Assembly (NCBI GenBank): GCA_016779205.1 | Contig: JADHOC010000015.1 | Location: 62,001-126,000, forward strand | Direction: 5' to 3' | Source: Planctomycetota bacterium | GTDB lineage: Bacteria; Planctomycetota; UBA1135; GCA-002686595 | Length of the DNA stretch: 64,000 nt | Shown: positions 49,798 to 57,579 of the stretch, piece after piece | How positions within the stretch are numbered: the first letter of the stretch is position 1 | Layout: each line of letters begins with the position of its first letter | Made by a program: the position numbers and the translations under genes | The notes under the pieces: model-generated | The model's input: the letters and a program-made list of their open reading frames with translations, nothing else | Told to the model about the DNA's origin: nothing | Databases searched by the model: none

Positions 49798-51777
49798 TCA
49801 ACGGTCCGCGTCCTCGGCGTCGAGGGTCCCGGCGATCAGGTCCCGGGCGAGGTCGAGCTCGCGGTGCTCCCCCCGCACCACGAGCAGGTCGCCGGGTTCC
49901 AGCACGAGGTCGGCGCCGGGGCCCTGGATCTCATCTCCGCCGCGGACCACCGCGAGGACGGTGGCGCCGGTTCGAACGCGGAACCCCATCTCGCCCAGGG
50001 ATCGTCCGCAGCCCGCGCAGTCCGCGCCCACGAAGAGCGTGTCCACCGCGGTGCTCGCGAGGATCTCCCCCACGACGGCCAGGTGCCGCTCCTCGGCAAC
50101 CGGACCCCGCAGGAGCTGGTAGCCCTCCCGGCGCACGAGCTCCGTCTGCACCGCGATCGTCCCGCGCGGGACGTGCAGCTCCCGCAGGACCCTGCCGAAG
50201 ATCTCCACGGAGGTCTCGAACTCCTCCGGAACCACCTGGTTCGCCCCGAGTCGCAGGAGCTCCTCGGTGTCCGTGAGGAACCGGGTCCGGACGATCACCT
50301 GGACGGAGGGCGAGAGCTGGCGCGCGAGCGCCACCGCCCGCCGGGTCGCCCCCGCGTCGTTGATGGCCACGACGAAGACCTTGGCCCCCGCGATGCCGGC
50401 CTGCACCAGGGCGTCCGCCCGGCTGGCGTCCGCCAGCACGATCGGGACGCCGGCGGCTCGCTCCCGCTTCACCCGGTGAGGGTCGGTGTCGAGCACGCGG
50501 TGCTCCACGCCCGTGGCCGCGAGGACCCTCGCGAGGTGCTCTCCGGTGAGGCCGTAGCCGGCGATCAGGACCCGCGGCGCGTCCACCGGCGCGCCCCCGT
50601 CGTCGCCGCCAGCCGCCGAGGGCCGGCCGGCCTCGCCTCGCCGCCATGCGAGGCGCATCACCACCGGCGTGACGACCATGGAGAGCACCGCCACGGCCAG
50701 GAAGCGCTGCTCGTCCGCCCCGCCCAGGACCCCGAGCTCCCTCGCCTGGCTGGCCACGACGAAGGCGAACTCGCCCACCTGGAAGAGGGCCGCGGCGACG
50801 ATCATCGCGGTCCGGCGCGAGCGCGTCAGGTAGAAGCCGACCCCGAAGACCACGCCCGCCTTCGCCGTTGCGACAGCGAGGAAGAGCGACAGGGTCTCCA
50901 CCGGCTGCTCGATGACGATCGACGCATCGAAGAGCATCCCGATCGAGACGAAGAAGAGGGCGCTGAAGACATCCCGGAAGGGCAGGATCTCGTCGACGAC
51001 CTGGTGGTTGTACTCCGACTCCGAGACGACCAGCCCGGCGATGAACGCCCCGAGCGCCAGGGGCAGGTCGAGGCTCTCGGTGAGCCAGGCGGCGCCGAGG
51101 GCCACCAGCACGGTGAACAGCGTGAACAGCTCGCGCCCCCCGGCGCGGACGACCACGGGGGCCATGCGTGAGAAGCCGTAGCGGGCGGCGAGCAGGACGA
51201 CAACAACGGCCACCACCGCCTTCGCGCCGGCGACCCCGAACTCCGAGAGGTCCCCGGCCCCGCCGCCCCCGAGCAGGGGGACGAAGAGGAGCAGGGGGAT
51301 GATCGCCAGGTCCTGGAAGAGCAGGATCGCCACGGCCAGCTGGCCGTGGGGGGTGTCCACCTGCCGCTCATCCGTGAGGGTCTTCAGCACGACGGCCGTG
51401 CTCGAGAGGACGACCAGGAAGGCGAACAGGACCGACCCGGACACATCCCGCCCGAGGGCGATCCCGCCCAGCCCCACCAACAGCAGGGTCAGCATGACCT
51501 GCCCGAAGCCGCCGACCAGGAGGGCCCGCTTGAGGAGCAGGAGCCTGGGGAGCGAGAACTCGAGGCCCACGGTGAAGAGCAGGAGCGCCACGCCGATCTC
51601 CGCCAGCGCCTCCACCTCCTCCACGGAGCGGATCCAGCTCAGGGCGTGGGGGCCAAAGAGCGCCCCCGCCACCACGAAGCCCGCGACCGACGGGAGCTGA
51701 ACCCGCCTCAGGAGGACGACGATGGGGATCGACGCCGCCAGGAGCAGCACGATGTCCGTGAGGAACGTGTGGGGCAT
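49798..51777 (-). CDS. CPA2-family monovalent cation:proton antiporter with RCK domains (KefB/YbaL type)
   Basis: 659 residues: about 12 membrane helices (1-380), including FVVAGALFGPHAL, GLEFSLPRLL and the QDLAIIPL motif at 155-162, an RCK_N nucleotide-binding domain from about 402 (VLIAGYGLTGEHLARVL), a central RCK segment, and an RCK_C domain (about 570-645). Proteins of this kind exchange K+ or Na+ for H+ and are gated by nucleotides or metabolites. The Cys-rich patch GADCAGCGRS near 584-593 is unusual and could be redox or metal sensitive. It is the last gene of a minus-strand run with the sugar importer (34 bp after the SDR gene), although a functional link is not obvious; 73 bp separate it from the giant helicase gene. 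Confidence 0.92.
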   Translation of the reverse strand: MPHTFLTDIVLLLAASIPIVVLLRRVQLPSVAGFVVAGALFGPHALSWIRSVEEVEALAEIGVALLLFTVGLEFSLPRLLLLKRALLVGGFGQVMLTLLLVGLGGIALGRDVSGSVLFAFLVVLSSTAVVLKTLTDERQVDTPHGQLAVAILLFQDLAIIPLLLFVPLLGGGGAGDLSEFGVAGAKAVVAVVVVLLAARYGFSRMAPVVVRAGGRELFTLFTVLVALGAAWLTESLDLPLALGAFIAGLVVSESEYNHQVVDEILPFRDVFSALFFVSIGMLFDASIVIEQPVETLSLFLAVATAKAGVVFGVGFYLTRSRRTAMIVAAALFQVGEFAFVVASQARELGVLGGADEQRFLAVAVLSMVVTPVVMRLAWRRGEAGRPSAAGGDDGGAPVDAPRVLIAGYGLTGEHLARVLAATGVEHRVLDTDPHRVKRERAAGVPIVLADASRADALVQAGIAGAKVFVVAINDAGATRRAVALARQLSPSVQVIVRTRFLTDTEELLRLGANQVVPEEFETSVEIFGRVLRELHVPRGTIAVQTELVRREGYQLLRGPVAEERHLAVVGEILASTAVDTLFVGADCAGCGRSLGEMGFRVRTGATVLAVVRGGDEIQGPGADLVLEPGDLLVVRGEHRELDLARDLIAGTLDAEDADR

Positions 51778-51811
51778 CGGGGAGAGGGGGCCGCGAGGGT
51801 CCCCGGTCGGA

Positions 51812-52564
51812 TCAGCTGACCGTCATCCCGCCGTTCACCACGAGGGTCTGCCCGGTGACGAACCCTGCCTCGTCGCTCGCGAAGTAGACGGCGGCGCCCG
51901 CGATGTCCTCGGGCTTGCCCCAGCGATCCATGGGGATCAGGGCCCTGTAGCCGTCCTTCATCTCCTGGGGGTCGTTCTCGTGGCGCTCCACGGGGATCCA
52001 CCCGGGGGAGATCATGTTGACCGTGATCCCGAACGGCGCGAGCTCCTGGGACATGGAGCGGTTCCAGCCGCGCTGGGCGCCCTTGGCCGCCACGTAGGGG
52101 CTGAAGTTCGGCACGCCGCGGTCGAAGACCTCGGAGCCGATGTTGATGATCCGGCCGTGCTTGCGCGCCTTCATCCCCGGCAGGACCGCGCGGGTCACCA
52201 GATAGGGGCTCTTCACGAAGAAGTCGAGCATCGACTGATGGAAGGCCCAGTCGTACTCCTCGATCGGCATCTGCGGCTGATCGGGAGTGGCATTGAAGAC
52301 CACGATGTCCACGGGGCCAAGCTGCGCCTCGATGTCAGCGACCATCTGGGTCACGCTCTCAGGGTCCACCACGCTGGCCTTGAACAGGGCGCCCTCGAGC
52401 CCCTCCGCGCGGAATTCCTCGAGCGTCTTGGCGGCCCGCAACTCGTTGTTCGCGAAGTTGAGGGCCACCTTGGCGCCGGCGCGGCCCAGGTGGAACGCCA
52501 TCGCCTTGCCGAGGCCGGTGGTGGAGCCCGTCACGAGGGCGACGCGTCCTTTGAGATCAAACAT
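51812..52564 (-). CDS. SDR-family oxidoreductase
   Basis: 250-residue short-chain dehydrogenase/reductase. NAD(P) is bound by TGSTTGLGKAMA (12-23), the NAT motif replaces the usual NAG, and the catalytic Ser, Tyr and Lys are in NIGSE and SPYVAAKGA. The C-terminal GFVTGQTLVVNGGMTVS is the classical SDR end. Because it follows a lipoprotein mutarotase and a sugar ABC importer with only 20 bp spacing, oxidation of an imported sugar or sugar acid (gluconate 5-dehydrogenase or 3-ketoacyl type activity) is a fair guess; the substrate itself is not readable. Confidence 0.9.
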   Translation of the reverse strand: MFDLKGRVALVTGSTTGLGKAMAFHLGRAGAKVALNFANNELRAAKTLEEFRAEGLEGALFKASVVDPESVTQMVADIEAQLGPVDIVVFNATPDQPQMPIEEYDWAFHQSMLDFFVKSPYLVTRAVLPGMKARKHGRIINIGSEVFDRGVPNFSPYVAAKGAQRGWNRSMSQELAPFGITVNMISPGWIPVERHENDPQEMKDGYRALIPMDRWGKPEDIAGAAVYFASDEAGFVTGQTLVVNGGMTVS

Positions 52565-52584
52565 GGGCGGGGTGCTCGGTGCGG

Positions 52585-53748
52585 TCAGTCGGCGAAGAAG
52601 CGGTGGACGGTGAACTGGCGGTACTCCTCGCCGGGCATCAGGAGCACCGAGGGGAAGCCGGGCTCGTTGATCGCGTTGGGGTAGCCCTGGGTCTCCAGGC
52701 AGCAGGCGGAGCGGTGCGCGTAGACCTCGCCTCCCTTGCCCGTGGCGCCCTTGAGGAAGTTGCCCGAGTAGAACTGGAGGCCCGGCTGATCCGAGTAGAG
52801 CTCCAGGGTGCGCCCGCTCGACGGATCCCTCAGGACCGCCACCGGCCCCTCGGCCATCACCGCCTCCGCGCCCCCCTTGAGCGCGCTGGCTCGCACCGCG
52901 TAGTTGTGGTCATAGCCCAGCGCCGAGGTGTCATCCAGCTCCCCGATCCGGGCACCGATGACCTTGGGAGCCCGGAAGTCCAGGGGCGTGCCCGCCACCG
53001 ACTCGACCGCGCCCGTGGGGATCAGCGTGTCGTCGGCGGGGGTGTAGAGGTCCGCCATGACCTGCAGCTCGTGGTCCAGCACCGAGGCGCTGCCCGCCCC
53101 CGCGAGGTTGAAGTAGCTGTGGTGCGTGAGGTTCAGGGGCGTCGGCTGGTCCGAGGTGGCGCGGTACTCGATGACGAGCTCGTCGGCCTCGGTCAGGCTG
53201 TACGTCACCGTCGCGTCCACCCGGCCGGGATAACCCTCGTCGCCGTCCTCCGAGGTGAGCCGGAAGGTCACCGAGGCCAGGCCGGGGTGCGGCTCGGCGC
53301 GCCACATGCGGTGGCTGTAGCCCCGATCTCCGCCGTGGAGGTGGTTGGGATCGTTGTTCGTGGCCAGCTGGTACGTCCGGCCCTCGAGGGTGAAGCGGCC
53401 GCGGGCGACCCGGTTCGCGACCCGGCCCACGGTGGAGCCGAAGTACTGGTTGGCGTCACTCTCGTAGCCTGAGACGTCATCAAACCCGAGCACCACGTCA
53501 GCTCGCTCTCCGTCACGGTCGGCCACGCTCATGGCCACGAGCGTCGCCCCGAAGTCCGTGAGGTGCGCCTCGGTCCCGCGGCCATTCCGCAGCACGAAGA
53601 GGCTCGCTTCGGTGCCGTCGGCGGTCGCCCCGAAGGGCCGGACGTCGGCCGGTGAGTCAGCGGGGTTCCACGCCCCTGTCGCGCTGCACGCGGCGAGGAC
53701 CATGAGGGCGATCAGCAGGAGGGGGAGTTGAAGCACGGTCCGGGTCAT
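52585..53748 (-). CDS. Aldose 1-epimerase (mutarotase), predicted lipoprotein
   Basis: 387-residue GalM-type enzyme that interconverts alpha and beta anomers of hexoses. A lipobox (LAAC, Cys near residue 21) marks it as an exported lipoprotein, unlike cytoplasmic E. coli GalM. Catalytic and binding residues are visible: His in NDPNHLHGG, His in NLTHHSYFNLAG, the Asp in YDHNYAV and the general base region PGLQFYSGNFL. Placed 21 bp after the sugar permease gene, it would convert sugars outside the inner membrane before import. The sequence FGATADGTEASLF opens the galactose-mutarotase beta-sandwich. Confidence 0.92.
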   Translation of the reverse strand: MTRTVLQLPLLLIALMVLAACSATGAWNPADSPADVRPFGATADGTEASLFVLRNGRGTEAHLTDFGATLVAMSVADRDGERADVVLGFDDVSGYESDANQYFGSTVGRVANRVARGRFTLEGRTYQLATNNDPNHLHGGDRGYSHRMWRAEPHPGLASVTFRLTSEDGDEGYPGRVDATVTYSLTEADELVIEYRATSDQPTPLNLTHHSYFNLAGAGSASVLDHELQVMADLYTPADDTLIPTGAVESVAGTPLDFRAPKVIGARIGELDDTSALGYDHNYAVRASALKGGAEAVMAEGPVAVLRDPSSGRTLELYSDQPGLQFYSGNFLKGATGKGGEVYAHRSACCLETQGYPNAINEPGFPSVLLMPGEEYRQFTVHRFFAD

Positions 53749-53769
53749 GGGTTCCTTCAGGTCGTTCGT

Positions 53770-54822
53770 TCAGGTCGTTCGTTCCGTCCGCGCGCGGGCG
53801 CGCTCCCGCGCCCGGCGCGCCTCCGCCAGCCGCCGGACCACCTCGTCCGCGATCGCCCCCAGGAGGAGCACACCGCCGACGATGGCGAACTCGAGCTGGC
53901 TCGGGATCCCGAGCAGCACGATCGAGTTGTACAGCAAGCGCATCACCGCCGCACCGAGGACCACCCCGAGGATGGAGCCCTCGCCCCCCCGCAGGCTGCA
54001 GCCCCCCAGGACAGCCGCTGCGATGGCGTAGAGCTCGTAGAAGTTCCCCATGCTCGCCGGTTGGACGGAGTTCACGTCGAGGGCGAAGAGGACGCCGCCC
54101 ACGCCCGCCAGGAGCGAGCAGATGACGTACGCGAGGATGGTCACGCGCTCCACCGGGACGCCGGCGTAGCGGGCCGCCGTGGGGTTACGGCCGAGGGCCA
54201 GCATCCAGCGGCCCCAGACGCTGCGCCCCAGGAAGATCGCCGCCAGGACCGCCACCGCCAGGAGGACGAGAGCGGGGGCGGGCACGTCGAGGGCGCCGAT
54301 GGAGAAGGGGCGGCCCGTCGCCAGGGTGCGCAGACCGTCGTAGGAGTCGCCGAAGCCCACGGTCTGGTCATCCACGATGTAGCGGGCGACGCCCCGGTAG
54401 ACGAGCAGACCGCAGAGGGTGACCACGAAGGGCTGGAGGCCCAGGCGCGTGATGAGGAGCCCATGGATCAGGCCCAGGCCAGCGGCCAGGAGGAGCACCA
54501 CGATCACCGCCGGGCCGGCGGGGACGCCGGCGTCCAGCAGCGGGGGCAGGCAGGTCGCCACCAGCGCGATGACCGACCCGATGGAGAGGTCAATGCCCGC
54601 CGTGACGATGGGGAACGCCGCGCCGATCCCGATGATCCCGAACAGCGCGGTGCGCTGGAGGACGTTCTCCAGGTTCTCCGCCCCGAAGAAGCGCGGGTTC
54701 ATGGCCCCCGTGGTGACGACGATCGCCACCAGGAGTCCAAAGATGCCCAGCACCTTGCCCCACCCCGCCAGCCGCGAGCTCACATCGGGTTGCGCCAGGT
54801 TGGCGCCGCTTGAGTTCGTCAT
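53770..54822 (-). CDS. Sugar ABC transporter permease (RbsC type)
   Basis: 350-residue polytopic permease of the CUT2 class (ribose/xylose/galactose type), about nine to ten helices. Recognisable segments: the GIDLSIGSVIALVA loop, the AYVICSLLAGVGGVL helix and the conserved late GGCSLRGGEGSILGVVLGA. CUT2 importers use one permease gene as a homodimer with a double ATPase. Its ATG (54820-54822) overlaps the ATPase stop by 4 bp. Basic tail ERARARTERTT is not conserved. The sugar cannot be told from the permease alone. Confidence 0.93.
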   Translation of the reverse strand: MTNSSGANLAQPDVSSRLAGWGKVLGIFGLLVAIVVTTGAMNPRFFGAENLENVLQRTALFGIIGIGAAFPIVTAGIDLSIGSVIALVATCLPPLLDAGVPAGPAVIVVLLLAAGLGLIHGLLITRLGLQPFVVTLCGLLVYRGVARYIVDDQTVGFGDSYDGLRTLATGRPFSIGALDVPAPALVLLAVAVLAAIFLGRSVWGRWMLALGRNPTAARYAGVPVERVTILAYVICSLLAGVGGVLFALDVNSVQPASMGNFYELYAIAAAVLGGCSLRGGEGSILGVVLGAAVMRLLYNSIVLLGIPSQLEFAIVGGVLLLGAIADEVVRRLAEARRARERARARTERTT

Positions 54823-56345
54823 GTTGTCGTCGATCCCTCCGCTCGGAGCCCGCCGCCGGTGGCGAGCTCCATGACCGCCTCCTCGGTGGCCACGCTTCGA
54901 TCCAGTGTTCCGGTGACCTGACCGTCGTGCAGCACGACCACGCGGTCGGCGAGGCGCAGGAGCTCCTCCATGTCGCTCGACGCGAAGAGCACCGCCAGCC
55001 CCTCGGCCGCCAGCCGCTCGAGGAGCAGGTAGAGCTCCTCGCGGGCGCCCACGTCCACGCCGCGGGTGGGCTCGTCCATGAGCAGGATCGCGGGCTCCGC
55101 CGCGAGCCAGCGCCCGACCACGACCTTCTGCTGGTTCCCGCCCGACAGGGTCTGCACCACCTGCTCGATCCCGGAGGTCCGCACCCCAAGGCGGTCCACC
55201 TGCAACGCCGCGACGTTACGCTCGGCCGCGCGGTCCACGAGCCCCCGGCGGCTCCGGCGGTCGAGGGTGGCCAGCGCGGTGTTCACCCGCACCCCCTCCT
55301 CGAGGAGCAGGCCCTGGAGCTTGCGGTCCTCGGGGACCAGAGCCAGCCCCGCCGCCGCGGCGTCGCGGGGCCCCTTGAAGCGCTTCGGCTGGCCCTCGAC
55401 CCGGACCTCGCCGGAGACCGGCGGCCGGAGCCCGAAGACCGTCTCGAGCAGCTCGGTCCGGCCCGCCCCCACCAGCCCCGCGAGGCCCACCAGCTCGCCG
55501 GGGCGCACCTGGAGGTCGACCGCGGCGGCCGGGAACGCATCGCTCACCAGCCCCTTGAGCTCGAGCACCGGCGCGCCCGCGGCCTCACCGGCGACGGCGC
55601 GCGCGGCGGGCGGCGCGAGGTCCCGCCCCACCATCATCCGAACCATGGCGTCCCGGGTGAGCTCGTCCCGGGTGAGGTGCCCTGCGTTCTGACCGTCCCG
55701 GAGCACGAAGGCGCGGTCCGCCAGCTCCAGGATCTCGGTCAGTCGGTGGGAGACGTAGAGCACGGTGATGTCATCCGCCCGGAGTTGGTGGACCAGCTCG
55801 AACAGCCGCGCGGTCTCCCTGGACGTCAGGCTGGAGGTCGGCTCGTCGAGGATCAGCACCCGCGCGTCCTGGTCGATCCCCTTGGCGATCTCCACCAGCT
55901 GCCGCTGGCCCGCCGCGAGGGTCTCCACCTTCACGTCCGGGCCGAAGGTCGCCCCGACCCGCTCGAGGGCGTGGGCCGCGCGCTCCCGCAGCGCGTCGCG
56001 ATCCACGAGGGGCATCCACCCGCGACGCGGCTCGCGACCGAGGCCGATGTTCTCCGCCGCGCTCAGGTTCTCCGCGAGGCACAGCTCCTGGTGCACCAGC
56101 GCCACGCCGCCGCTGGCCGCGTCTGCCGTCGAGCGCGGCGCCCAGACGCCGCCCTCGTAGGTCATGGACCCCTCGTCCGGCTGCTCGAGCCCGGCGAGGC
56201 ACTTGAGCAGCGTGCTCTTGCCCGCGCCGTTCTCCCCCACGAGCGCCACGACCTCGCCCGGACCGGCGTCGAGGTCGACGCCGCCAAGGGCGAGCACTCC
56301 GGGGAACCGGCGGACGAGCCCCCTGGCAGAGAGGCGCGTGGTCAC
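54819..56345 (-). CDS. Sugar ABC transporter ATP-binding protein, double domain (RbsA type)
   Basis: 508 residues with two fused ABC domains, as normal for CUT2 importers. The N-terminal domain has GENGAGKST (Walker A), AAGQRQLVEIAKG (signature region) and LILDEPTSSL (Walker B). The C-terminal domain has the degenerate Walker A GLVGAGRTELLE seen in RbsA, the signature LSGGNQQK and LLMDEPTRGVD. The start is GTG (56343-56345), whose bases overlap the stop of the binding-protein gene (GTGA), indicating coupling. It drives uptake through the adjacent permease. Confidence 0.95.
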   Translation of the reverse strand: MTTRLSARGLVRRFPGVLALGGVDLDAGPGEVVALVGENGAGKSTLLKCLAGLEQPDEGSMTYEGGVWAPRSTADAASGGVALVHQELCLAENLSAAENIGLGREPRRGWMPLVDRDALRERAAHALERVGATFGPDVKVETLAAGQRQLVEIAKGIDQDARVLILDEPTSSLTSRETARLFELVHQLRADDITVLYVSHRLTEILELADRAFVLRDGQNAGHLTRDELTRDAMVRMMVGRDLAPPAARAVAGEAAGAPVLELKGLVSDAFPAAAVDLQVRPGELVGLAGLVGAGRTELLETVFGLRPPVSGEVRVEGQPKRFKGPRDAAAAGLALVPEDRKLQGLLLEEGVRVNTALATLDRRSRRGLVDRAAERNVAALQVDRLGVRTSGIEQVVQTLSGGNQQKVVVGRWLAAEPAILLMDEPTRGVDVGAREELYLLLERLAAEGLAVLFASSDMEELLRLADRVVVLHDGQVTGTLDRSVATEEAVMELATGGGLRAEGSTTT

Positions 56346-57367
56346 TTGCCCGAGCCCGAGGCGATGTCTGCCTTGAGCTTGGCGCGGAAGGCCTCGAGGT
56401 TGTCCTTGGTCACGACCGTGGGGGGCGTGGAGAGGATGCCGCCCTCGGGGAGGACCGACTCGTCGCCCTCGCAGAGGGCCTTGAGGATCCGGACCGACTC
56501 GTAGCCGTACTGGAACGGGTTCTGGCTGACGGTGCCGAGCACGTGCCCGGCGGCGATGCCGTCCAGCGTGGCGTCCTGCTCGTCGAAGGAGGCGATCGCC
56601 ACCTCACCCAGGCGCCCGGCGCCCTTGAGCGCCTCGACGCAGGCCGGCGCGTTGTAGGCGAACAGGCCCGCCACGCCGACCAGGTTGGGGTACTTGACGA
56701 GGGTGTCCTCCACGTTCGACTTGGCGCGCGCGGCGTCGAAGTCATCCGTTCGGGTCGCGACGATGGTGAAGCCGTTCCCCGAGAGCGCCGCGTCCACCGC
56801 GTCGCTGCGGGACGCGTCCGCGGGGCGGCCCAGCAGCGCGTCGATCACGCCCTGGCGGCGGAGCCGTGCGTTGTCCTGCTCCAGGCGGCCGACGAAGATC
56901 GCGACCTCCCCGCCGTCGGGGAGCGCGTCCACCAGCAGCTCCCCGCAGGCCCTGCCCGCCTCGTAGTTGTCCACGCCGATGAAGCAGCGGCGCTTGGACT
57001 TCGGCGCGTCGGAGTCGTGGGTGATGAGGTGGACCTTCTCGGTCAGGGTGTCCAGGAACGGCGTCATGTTCTCGGCGTCCACCGGGCTGATGGCCACGGC
57101 GTCGATGCCTCGCACGAGGAGGTCCTGGACCTTCTGCCGCTGGACCTCGGCCGTCGCCGGGGAGGGAAAGACCACCTCGACGTCCACGCCGAACTCCGCC
57201 TCCGCCGCGCGCGCCCCGGCGGCCGCCACGTCCCAGAAGGGGTCCACGCCGTTGGAGACGTAGGCGATCCGGACCCCCTCTTCTCCCTGGCCCGGCTGAC
57301 AGGCAGCGGCGAGGAGGGCGGCGCCCATGGAGAGGGCGGCGAGGAGCGGGCGAGCTGAGTGGATCAT
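56342..57367 (-). CDS. Sugar ABC transporter substrate-binding lipoprotein
   Basis: 341-residue periplasmic binding protein 4 (LacI-like fold) with a lipobox (LAAAC, Cys near residue 22). It opens with IAYVSNGVDPFWDVAAAGA and has the hinge segments AISPVDAENM and GRACGELL, and the C-terminal lobe SFDEQDATLDGIAAG, all as in ribose/xylose-type binders. ATG 57365-57367 was chosen; an ATG at 57409 would lengthen the signal region. First gene of the sugar importer operon, with 4-bp overlap to the ATPase. Divergent from the second MscS gene across 212 bp. The sugar is unknown: ribose, xylose, galactose or a related sugar are all possible. Confidence 0.92.
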   Translation of the reverse strand: MIHSARPLLAALSMGAALLAAACQPGQGEEGVRIAYVSNGVDPFWDVAAAGARAAEAEFGVDVEVVFPSPATAEVQRQKVQDLLVRGIDAVAISPVDAENMTPFLDTLTEKVHLITHDSDAPKSKRRCFIGVDNYEAGRACGELLVDALPDGGEVAIFVGRLEQDNARLRRQGVIDALLGRPADASRSDAVDAALSGNGFTIVATRTDDFDAARAKSNVEDTLVKYPNLVGVAGLFAYNAPACVEALKGAGRLGEVAIASFDEQDATLDGIAAGHVLGTVSQNPFQYGYESVRILKALCEGDESVLPEGGILSTPPTVVTKDNLEAFRAKLKADIASGSGK

Positions 57368-57579
57368 GGCGGTCAATCCCTCACGGAGGAGGTGGTTCGG
57401 AACGGTCATCGGGGCTCGGGCGGGGGTCGAGCATAAGGGAAGGCCCCAAGCGCTGCCGACCTGCGGTCTACCCGTGGTCGGGCCGGGGGACGGAGCAGGC
57501 TTCGAAGCGAGGGCCGGCCTCCCCACAATCTGGCCGCCTCATCCTCGCGATCCTGGGCGGCCTGACTACTCTCCTGTCC

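Noticed and set aside
44268..50276. A 2,002-codon open frame on the plus strand opposite the giant helicase gene
   Set aside because: Its translation is Arg/Gly/Pro/Glu-rich low complexity with no recognisable domain, while the minus strand encodes clear helicase motifs. Long antisense frames are expected at this GC content.
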